From NCBI GenBank assembly GCA_013695075.1, contig JACDBE010000207.1:1-19250 (forward strand): a stretch of 19,250 nt of DNA, given 5' to 3'. A program made the position numbers and the translations under genes. Below are positions 6,352 through 12,748 of this stretch, in pieces. A model generated the notes under the pieces. That model searched no databases, was not told the DNA's origin, and saw only the letters and a program-made list of their open reading frames with translations. The stretch's first letter is position 1, and each line of letters begins with the position of its first letter. The DNA comes from Acidimicrobiia bacterium (GTDB lineage: Bacteria > Actinomycetota > Acidimicrobiia > Spongiisociales > UBA5794).

Positions 6352-8154
6352 ATGACCGACCTGGCGCGCATCCGCAACTTCTGCATCATCGCCCACATTG
6401 ACCACGGCAAGTCGACGCTGGCGGACCGATTCCTGCAGCTCACCGGCGCGGTGGCTGAGCGGGACATGCGCCACCAGCTGCTCGACACCATGGACCTGGA
6501 ACGCGAACGGGGCATCACCATCAAGGCCAATGCGGTACGCCTGGATTACACCGCCACCAATGGCGCCCGATACGCCCTCAACCTGATCGACACCCCGGGT
6601 CACGTCGACTTCTCATATGAGGTGTCGCGGTCTTTGGCAGCCGCCGAAGGTGCCATCCTGGTGGTCGACGCCACCCAGGGGATCGAAGCCCAGACCCTGG
6701 CCAACGCCTATCTGGCCATCGAGAACGGGCTCGACATCATCCCGGTGGTCAACAAGATCGACCTGCCCGCCGCCGAGCCCGACCAGGTGGCCGATCAGAT
6801 CGTGGGTGTCATCGGCGGTTCCGGCGACGACGTGCTGCGGGTGTCGGCCAAGACCGGTGCCGGGGTGCCCGAGCTGCTGGAGGCCATCGTGGCCCGGTTG
6901 CCAGCTCCCACCGCCGATGTTACTGGGCCGCTGCGGGCCCTGGTGTTCGACTCGTACTACGACCCCTATCGGGGGGTGGTGTGCCATGTCAGGGTGGTCG
7001 ACGGGACTCTGGCCAGGGGCGACCAGATCCTGTACATGGCCACCGCCGAGACGGCCACGGCCGATGAGGTGGGGACGCTGACCCCGTCACCGTCGCCGGG
7101 GGGGCGGCTGGGCGCCGGTGAAGTGGGGTACGTGATCTCGGGGATCAAGGAGATCGACCTGATCCGGGTCGGTGACACCATCACCCATGCCGGCAGGGGA
7201 GCCGTCACCGCTCTTGCCGGGTACCGCGAACCGAAGCCGATGGTGTTCTCCGGACTGTTTCCCACCGAGGGCGATGACTTCGAGCGGTTGCGCGAGGCCT
7301 TGGAGAAGCTGCGTCTCAACGACTCGGCTCTGGTGTACCAGGCGGAGACATCGCGGGCGCTCGGGTTCGGGTTCCGCTGCGGGTTCCTCGGGCTGCTCCA
7401 CATGGAGATCGTACGGGAACGGTTGGAGCGGGAGTACGACCTCGATCTGGTGGCCACGGCGCCGTCGGTGGAGTACCGGGCCAACCTCACCGAGGGTTCG
7501 GTGCTCGATGTGCGCTCCCCGCAGGACCTGCCCGATCCGGTCCGGCTGACCTCGGTGTCCGAGCCGATGGTGCGGGTGATGATCCTCACCCCCACCGAGT
7601 TCGTGGGGACGGTGATGGAGCTGGTACGGCTACGCCGCGGCGAGATGGGGGACATGACCTATCTGGGTCCCGAGCGGGTGGAGCTGCACTACCGGATACC
7701 GCTGGCGGAGGTGGTGTTCGACTTCTTCGACCAACTCAAGTCGCGGACGCGGGGCTATGCCTCGCTCGACTACGAGCCCAGCGGCTACCAGGAGGCCGAT
7801 CTGGTCAAGGTCGAGATCCTGCTCAACGGGACACCGGTCGACGCCTTTTCCACCATCGTCCACCGTTCCCGGGCGTTCAATTACGGCCGGGCGATGGTCG
7901 ACCGGTTGCGCCAGCTGATCCCTCGCCAGCTGTTCGACATCCCGGTGCAGGCGGCCATCGGGCCCAGGGTCATCGCCCGGGAGACCATCAAGGCAAAACG
8001 TAAGGACGTGATCGCCAAGTGCTACGGCGGCGACATCACCCGCAAGCGCAAGCTGCTGGAGAAGCAGAAAGCGGGCAAGCGGCGCATGAAGATGGTGGGC
8101 AACGTCGAGGTGCCCCAGGAGGCGTTCATCTCGGCGCTGCGCATCGACGAGTGA
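6352..8154 (+). CDS. lepA: Elongation factor 4 (LepA) GTPase
   Basis: 600 residues, the normal length. EF4 is a ribosome-associated translational GTPase implicated in back-translocation and small-subunit assembly. The ATG at 6352 starts MTDLARIRNFCIIAHIDHGK; the open frame upstream does not belong. GTPase motifs: AHIDHGKST (G1, residues 14-22), RGITIKA (G2), DTPGHVDF (G3, residues 80-87), NKID (G4, 134-137) and SAK (G5). The middle carries the family signature LGAGEVGYVISGIKEI. The LepA-specific C-terminal domain has KAKRKDVIAKCYGGDITRKR and GKRRMKMVGNVEVPQEAF. It heads lepA-hemW-hrcA-dnaJ and ends 14 bases before hemW. The ribosome site is weak (CAGGG). Confidence 0.97.
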   Translation: MTDLARIRNFCIIAHIDHGKSTLADRFLQLTGAVAERDMRHQLLDTMDLERERGITIKANAVRLDYTATNGARYALNLIDTPGHVDFSYEVSRSLAAAEGAILVVDATQGIEAQTLANAYLAIENGLDIIPVVNKIDLPAAEPDQVADQIVGVIGGSGDDVLRVSAKTGAGVPELLEAIVARLPAPTADVTGPLRALVFDSYYDPYRGVVCHVRVVDGTLARGDQILYMATAETATADEVGTLTPSPSPGGRLGAGEVGYVISGIKEIDLIRVGDTITHAGRGAVTALAGYREPKPMVFSGLFPTEGDDFERLREALEKLRLNDSALVYQAETSRALGFGFRCGFLGLLHMEIVRERLEREYDLDLVATAPSVEYRANLTEGSVLDVRSPQDLPDPVRLTSVSEPMVRVMILTPTEFVGTVMELVRLRRGEMGDMTYLGPERVELHYRIPLAEVVFDFFDQLKSRTRGYASLDYEPSGYQEADLVKVEILLNGTPVDAFSTIVHRSRAFNYGRAMVDRLRQLIPRQLFDIPVQAAIGPRVIARETIKAKRKDVIAKCYGGDITRKRKLLEKQKAGKRRMKMVGNVEVPQEAFISALRIDE

Positions 8155-8168
8155 CGCTGCGGCCAGCA

Positions 8169-9398
8169 ATGTCTAACCCGTGGCCTAACCACTCGCCCTC
8201 CCCGGTGGCCGAGCTGGCGGTGCCCTCACCGGACGATCCGGTGCTGGCCGACGCCGCCGCCGGCTGGCGGTCGGCATACGTCCACATCCCGTTCTGCCGT
8301 CGCCGCTGCCCGTACTGCGACTTCGCCGTGGTTGCCGGCGACGAGTGGGCCCGACGAAGCGACGATCCCACTGACCGCTACGTCGATGCCGTCGTCGGCG
8401 AGATCGCCATGGAGGAGCCGTGGGGGCCGCTTGATGCCGTCAACCTGGGGGGCGGGACCCCGACCGCCCTCAGCGCCGATCAGCTGGGCCGGGTACTCGA
8501 CGCCGTTGCCGAGCGTTTCGGGATCGCTCCCGGTGCCGAGGTCAGCATCGAGGCCAACCCGGAAGACTGGGACCAGAACGCCTGGGCGGATCTGGTGGCC
8601 ATCGGGTTCACCCGGGTCTCGCTGGGGGTGCAGTCGTTCGACCCGGTGGTGCTGGCCGCCCTGGGCCGCAGTCACCACCCGAAGATGGCAGCGGCTGCCG
8701 TGGCCGGCGCCCGCCGCGTCGGCCTCGGGTCGGTGTCGCTCGACCTCATCTACGGGTCGGAGGCGGAGACCCCGGCCAGCTGGGCGGCGACGGTGGCGAC
8801 GGCGTTGCGTCTCGACCCCGATCACCTCTCCGGCTATGCCCTCACCGTGGAGCGGGGCACCGAGCTGTCGCGCCGGGTTGGCGCCGGGTTGGCGGCAGCC
8901 CCCGATCCGGACCACCAGGCCGACGCCTACGAACTGCTGCTGGCTGCAGCCACCGCAGCCGGGCTGGTCCACTACGAGGTGTCCAACTTCGCCACGCCGG
9001 GTCACCCCTGCCGCTACAACATGGCCACCTGGGCCCAGGGCGAGTACCTCGGCTTCGGGTTGGGTGCCCACGGGCACGGCAGCGGGGTGCGCACCCGCAA
9101 CCTGCGCCGCCTCGATGCCTACCTGGACGCCGTCGAACAAGGCCGCCGACCCCGTGCCGGTGCCGAGACCCAACCAGCCTGGGGCAGGGAGCAGGAACGG
9201 CTGATCCTGGGGCTGCGCCGCCGCGCCGGTGTCGTCGCCGGGGCCATCGGCGACACGCTGGAACGATCCCACAAGGGCCGCCGGTTGACCGCCGCCGGGG
9301 TGCTGGCTCGCCACCACGACCGGTTGGTGGTGGCCCGGCCGTTACTCACCGACGAGGTGAGCCGGGCCGTGTTATCACTCTCAGCAGACGACTGCTAA
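8169..9398 (+). CDS. hemW: HemW-like radical SAM protein (haem chaperone family)
   Basis: 409 residues. The radical SAM cysteines are C43, C47 and C50 in HIPFCRRRCPYCDF. Further family motifs are NLGGGTPTAL, SIEANPEDW, RVSLGVQSFD, SLDLIYG, HLSGYALTVERGTEL and YEVSNFATPGHPCRYNMATW. HemW was long annotated as anaerobic coproporphyrinogen oxidase (HemN-like) but lacks that activity and binds haem; the CxxxCxxC spacing together with the HPCRYN motif fits HemW. The ATG at 8169 follows the lepA stop by 14 bases with no good ribosome site, so a slightly later start cannot be excluded (the first 33 residues are low in similarity signals). Its last nine codons and stop double as the CIRCE operator of hrcA. 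Confidence 0.92.
   Translation: MSNPWPNHSPSPVAELAVPSPDDPVLADAAAGWRSAYVHIPFCRRRCPYCDFAVVAGDEWARRSDDPTDRYVDAVVGEIAMEEPWGPLDAVNLGGGTPTALSADQLGRVLDAVAERFGIAPGAEVSIEANPEDWDQNAWADLVAIGFTRVSLGVQSFDPVVLAALGRSHHPKMAAAAVAGARRVGLGSVSLDLIYGSEAETPASWAATVATALRLDPDHLSGYALTVERGTELSRRVGAGLAAAPDPDHQADAYELLLAAATAAGLVHYEVSNFATPGHPCRYNMATWAQGEYLGFGLGAHGHGSGVRTRNLRRLDAYLDAVEQGRRPRAGAETQPAWGREQERLILGLRRRAGVVAGAIGDTLERSHKGRRLTAAGVLARHHDRLVVARPLLTDEVSRAVLSLSADDC
9372..9398. promoter_or_regulatory. CIRCE operator (HrcA binding site)
   Basis: TTATCACTC (9372-9380), nine bases, GACTGCTAA (9390-9398). The consensus is TTAGCACTC-N9-GAGTGCTAA, so each half has one mismatch and the spacing is exact. It lies ten bases before the hrcA ATG, the expected place for autoregulation, and entirely within the 3' end of hemW, using the hemW stop codon. 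A possible extended -10 (TG-T-TATCAC, 9370-9378) overlaps the left arm. It predicts heat-inducible hrcA-dnaJ transcription repressed by HrcA. Confidence 0.85.
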
Positions 9399-9408
9399 AT
9401 TCGGAACC

Positions 9409-10410
9409 ATGCTTGACGATCGCCGGTCCCGGGTCCTCGAGGCCCTGGTCGAGGAGTACATCGCCACCGGGATGCCGGTGAGTTCGCAGGCGATCGTCGA
9501 ACGCAGCGGCTTGGCGGTGTCGAGCGCCACCGTCCGCAACGACGTCGCCCGCTTGGAGGCCTACGGGTTCGTCGAGCAGCCGCACACGTCGGCGGGACGG
9601 GTGCCCACCGCCGCCGGATACCGCTTCTACGTCGACCACGCCTCGCCCGCCCGGCTGCGCAGCGCCACCCGCAGCAGGATCAACGCCTTCTTCTCCGAGG
9701 TGCACCAGGAGCTGAGCCGGGTGCTCAAGGAGACCACCGGTCTGCTGGCCGAGGTAAGCCACTTTCCCGCAGTGGTCATCGGTCCCGGGCTCGCCGGGGA
9801 GACGGTGCGGGCGCTGCATCTGGTGTCGCTGGGCGGGGCGGTGGTGCTAGCGGTCACCGTCACCGGCTCGGGGAGGGTCACCCAGGACGTGGTAAGACCG
9901 GAGGCGGTTCCGGACCGGAGCCAACTCTCCGACGCCGAGCGGCTGCTCGCCATGGCCTACGAGGGCCGCACCGTCGCCGACGGTGGCGCCCAGCTGGCGG
10001 CGGTCGCCCCCGACGCCGCCTCGCCCCAGGTTCACGCCCTGCTGGCTGCGGTGGCCACGGCGCTGGGGCGATCCGATCGGGCATCGAATGAGATCTACGT
10101 GGGGGGCACCTCTCAGCTGGTGGAGCTGTGGCAGGACCTGGCCCACGTCCACGCCATCCTCGCCATCTTGGAGCAGGAGGCCACCGTGCGACGCATCATC
10201 GACACCGAATCCCCGGGCACCTCGGTGCGGCTAGGGGTGGAGATCGACGTGGCCGACGTCGATCTCGCCATCGTGTCCAGCAGCTACGAAGCCGGTGAGC
10301 ACGGCTCCGGACGGCTGGCCGTGCTCGGTCCGATGCGGATGGACTACAGGCGCACCATGCGCATCGTCGAAGAGGTCGGCGGCAGCCTCGGCGACAGCCT
10401 GGGCGGTTGA
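9409..10410 (+). CDS. hrcA: Heat-inducible transcription repressor HrcA
   Basis: 333 residues, a normal length. HrcA binds CIRCE elements and represses chaperone genes; its folding is assisted by GroEL, which couples repression to chaperone supply. The N-terminal winged helix (residues about 1-75) shows the family signature: EEYIATGMPVSSQAIVERSG, SSATVRNDVARLEAYGFVEQ and PHTSAGRVPTAAGYRFYVD. The C-terminal GAF-like dimerisation region ends with SSYEAGEHGSGRLAVLGPMR and MDYRRTMRIVEEV, also typical. The ATG at 9409 follows the CIRCE site by ten bases and leaves little room for a ribosome site (CGGAACC). A small hairpin (CTGTGA/TCACAG, 10412-10432) follows the gene, before dnaJ. Confidence 0.97.
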   Translation: MLDDRRSRVLEALVEEYIATGMPVSSQAIVERSGLAVSSATVRNDVARLEAYGFVEQPHTSAGRVPTAAGYRFYVDHASPARLRSATRSRINAFFSEVHQELSRVLKETTGLLAEVSHFPAVVIGPGLAGETVRALHLVSLGGAVVLAVTVTGSGRVTQDVVRPEAVPDRSQLSDAERLLAMAYEGRTVADGGAQLAAVAPDAASPQVHALLAAVATALGRSDRASNEIYVGGTSQLVELWQDLAHVHAILAILEQEATVRRIIDTESPGTSVRLGVEIDVADVDLAIVSSSYEAGEHGSGRLAVLGPMRMDYRRTMRIVEEVGGSLGDSLGG

Positions 10411-10474
10411 CCTGTGACCACCTCCATCACAGCCGGCATCCCACCGCAACCAAACCAAGAGGTCTGAAGCCCAC

Positions 10475-11563
10475 ATGGCCGACTACTACGACGTGCTCGG
10501 GGTGTCCCGGGACGCCACCACCGACGACATCAAGCGCCGGTTCCGTGTCCTGGCCAGGGAGACCCATCCCGACGCCAATCCCGGAGATTCCGCCGCCGAG
10601 ACCCGCTTCCGAGAGATCGCCCAGGCATACGAGGTGCTGTCCGACCCGGGCAAGCGGGCGGCCTACGATCGCGGGGAGCGCTTCGGCACCGACCTGTTCA
10701 CCTCAGGAGCAACCCTGGAGGAGATCTTGGCGCAGTTCTTCGGGGCGGGCGTCGGTGGGTTCGGCGGTTTCACCACCAGGCCGGCCCGTCGCCAGGGCCG
10801 CGATCTGGCGGTCACCGTCGACCTTACGCTGGACGAGGCGGCCACCGGGGTGGTCCGCGAGGTCACCTACCGGTCGGCGGTCACCTGCGCCGCCTGCGCC
10901 GGCGCCGGATCGGCCCCGGGCCGCAGCCCCACCCGCTGCGGGTCGTGCGGCGGGACCGGACAGATGCGGGTCGCTCGCAGCACCTTCCTCGGCTCGATGA
11001 TGACCGTCACCGAATGCTCCACCTGCTCGGGGTGGGGTGAGGTCATCACCGACCGGTGCCCCGCATGCGCCGGTCGGGGAAGAGTCGACGACACCATCAC
11101 CATCACCATCGACATCCCCGCCGGGGTCGACCACGGCACCCGGCTACGTCTCGGCGGACGCGGGGAACCGGGGGAACGTCGCACCCCCGCCGGCGACCTG
11201 TACGCCGCAGTGCGGATCGCCCCCGACGAACGGTTCGAACGGCGCGGCGACGACCTGCACCACCACGTCCGGTTGGGGCTTGCCGAGGCCGCCCTCGGTG
11301 CCGATCTCAAGGTTCCCCTGGTGGGAGGGGAGCTGCTCGACGTCGAGATCCCGGCAGGCACTCAGCCGGGCACCGTCTTCAGGATCGACCGCCAGGGAAT
11401 GCCCCGGTTGCGCCGCCGCGGCCGTGGCGACCTGCTGGTTGAGGTCCAGGTGGTGGTGCCCACCGACCTCACCGAGGAGCAGGCCGAAGCTATCCGCCAC
11501 TACGGCGAGCTGCACGGGGAGAACCCGGCCGCGTCCCGCAAGAAGCGGCGGCTCTTCGGCTGA
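10475..11563 (+). CDS. dnaJ: Chaperone DnaJ (Hsp40), HrcA-linked copy
   Basis: 362 residues. DnaJ presents clients to DnaK and stimulates its ATPase. J domain at residues 1-67, with HPD at 31-33. The Gly/Phe segment is short (about 88-100). All four zinc-finger repeats are intact: C138-C141, C155-C158, C181-C184 and C195-C198. The C-terminal substrate-binding domains follow (VDHGTRLRLGGRGEPG, GDLYAAVRIAPDERFERRGD, IPAGTQPGTVFRIDRQGMP). The usual KRRLFG-like tail is present. An AGAGG site lies about 14 bases upstream. In actinobacteria this hrcA-linked gene is normally a second copy (dnaJ2), separate from the dnaK-grpE-dnaJ operon. It is 64 bp after hrcA and probably co-transcribed with it under CIRCE control. 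No rsmE gene follows, although one often sits here. Confidence 0.96.
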   Translation: MADYYDVLGVSRDATTDDIKRRFRVLARETHPDANPGDSAAETRFREIAQAYEVLSDPGKRAAYDRGERFGTDLFTSGATLEEILAQFFGAGVGGFGGFTTRPARRQGRDLAVTVDLTLDEAATGVVREVTYRSAVTCAACAGAGSAPGRSPTRCGSCGGTGQMRVARSTFLGSMMTVTECSTCSGWGEVITDRCPACAGRGRVDDTITITIDIPAGVDHGTRLRLGGRGEPGERRTPAGDLYAAVRIAPDERFERRGDDLHHHVRLGLAEAALGADLKVPLVGGELLDVEIPAGTQPGTVFRIDRQGMPRLRRRGRGDLLVEVQVVVPTDLTEEQAEAIRHYGELHGENPAASRKKRRLFG

Positions 11564-11684
11564 ACACTGGCCGGGTCGCCTGGTTGGCCCATCGTGGAGT
11601 TGGCTGCTCGGTGACGCCACCCGTCGGGAAGCTCCCACCAGGGGACAATCCGAGGCGGTGGCGGGGAGCTGGCACTGGCACCGG

Positions 11685-11690
11685 TATACT
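11685..11690 (+). promoter_or_regulatory. Proposed -10 of the phoH-pgpH-ybeY-cnnM-era operon
   Basis: TATACT, five of six matches to TATAAT, in the 189-bp gap between dnaJ and phoH. No good -35 is visible 16-18 bases upstream. Expected transcription start near 11697, giving a leader of about 56 nt to the phoH GTG. Confidence 0.4.
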
Positions 11691-11702
11691 CCATGGGTCT
11701 CC

Positions 11703-11756
11703 ATGCGTCTTTGTCACGCGCCCTGTTCCCTGTCCCCAACCAATGAGGTTCCGTGA
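11703..11756 (+). CDS. Possible 17-residue leader peptide overlapping the phoH start
   Basis: ATG at 11703 opens a 17-codon frame (MRLCHAPCSLSPTNEVP) whose TGA at 11754-11756 overlaps the phoH GTG as GTGA. That is the junction type used by the ybeY, cnnM/corC and era starts downstream. Its ATG lies about six bases after the predicted transcription start. It has no ribosome site and could be chance; the case rests on position and overlap only. Confidence 0.25.
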   Translation: MRLCHAPCSLSPTNEVP

Positions 11757-12748
11757 CGTCCTCGTCCCTCGTGGACATCCAACTCAAGGTTCCCAGCAAC
11801 CACCTCATCGTCGACCTGCTCGGCGAGCGAGACGCCCACCTCAGGCACATCGAGGCTGCCTTCCCCGACGTCAAGATCCTGGCCCGGGGCAACCAGATCG
11901 ATGTGCACGGCCGCGATGCAGACGCCGCCATGGTGCGCACCATCTTCGACGAGCTGCTCATCCTGGTCCAGGAGGGCGAGACCCTCGACGACGACCGGGT
12001 GCTGCGGGTCATCGACATGGTGCGGCGGGACGTGCCAGCGCCGTCGGGGGTATTCACCGAAGCCATCCAGGTGGGCCGGGGCAAGCTGGTGCGCTCCAAG
12101 ACGCTGGGGCAGAAGGGGTATGTCGACGCCGTGCGGGAAAACACCCTGGTGTTCGGGGTGGGGCCTGCCGGCACCGGCAAGACCTATCTGGCGATGGCCT
12201 GCGCCGTCGAGGCCCTGCTGTCGGGTTCGGTACGGCGCATCATTCTGAGCCGTCCCGCCGTCGAAGCCGGCGAGCGGTTGGGATTCCTCCCCGGTGACCT
12301 GGCGGCCAAGGTCGACCCGTATCTGCGCCCCCTGTACGACGCCCTGTACGAGATGTTGGGCCCCGACGAGACAGGCAGGTTGATGGACCGGGGAACCATC
12401 GAGATAGCTCCGCTCGCTTACATGAGGGGGCGGACCCTCAACGACGCCTTCATCGTCCTCGACGAAGCGCAGAACACCTCCCCAGAGCAGATGAAGATGT
12501 TCCTCACCCGGCTTGGTTTCAACTCCAAGATGGTCATCACCGGCGACGTCACCCAGACCGACCTCCTCGACGGGCGACCCTCGGGGTTGCGGGTGGTGGG
12601 ATCGGTGCTGCGCGACGTCGACGGGATCGCCTTCGTCGAGCTGACCCGTGACGACGTGGTACGACACCGCATCGTCGCCGCCATCGTCGAGGCATACGAG
12701 CGGTTCGAGGCGAGACGGGCCGAGGCCTCGTCTCGGGAGCGGGGATGA
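11753..12748 (+). CDS. phoH: PhoH-like P-loop ATPase (PhoL/YbeZ type)
   Basis: 331 residues from the GTG at 11753, with GAGG a few bases upstream. N-terminal region (about 10-60) reads as the KH-like segment typical of PhoL. Walker A is GPAGTGKT (137-144) and Walker B is FIVLDEAQN (233-241). Other family signatures: GQKGYVDAVRENTLVFGVG, LSRPAVEAGERLGFLPGD, YMRGRTLNDAFIV, and KMVITGDVTQTDL. PhoH-like proteins next to ybeY are thought to act as ATPases, possibly RNA helicases, in rRNA processing or ribosome quality control. The stop overlaps the pgpH ATG as ATGA. Confidence 0.95.
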   Translation: MTSSSLVDIQLKVPSNHLIVDLLGERDAHLRHIEAAFPDVKILARGNQIDVHGRDADAAMVRTIFDELLILVQEGETLDDDRVLRVIDMVRRDVPAPSGVFTEAIQVGRGKLVRSKTLGQKGYVDAVRENTLVFGVGPAGTGKTYLAMACAVEALLSGSVRRIILSRPAVEAGERLGFLPGDLAAKVDPYLRPLYDALYEMLGPDETGRLMDRGTIEIAPLAYMRGRTLNDAFIVLDEAQNTSPEQMKMFLTRLGFNSKMVITGDVTQTDLLDGRPSGLRVVGSVLRDVDGIAFVELTRDDVVRHRIVAAIVEAYERFEARRAEASSRERG

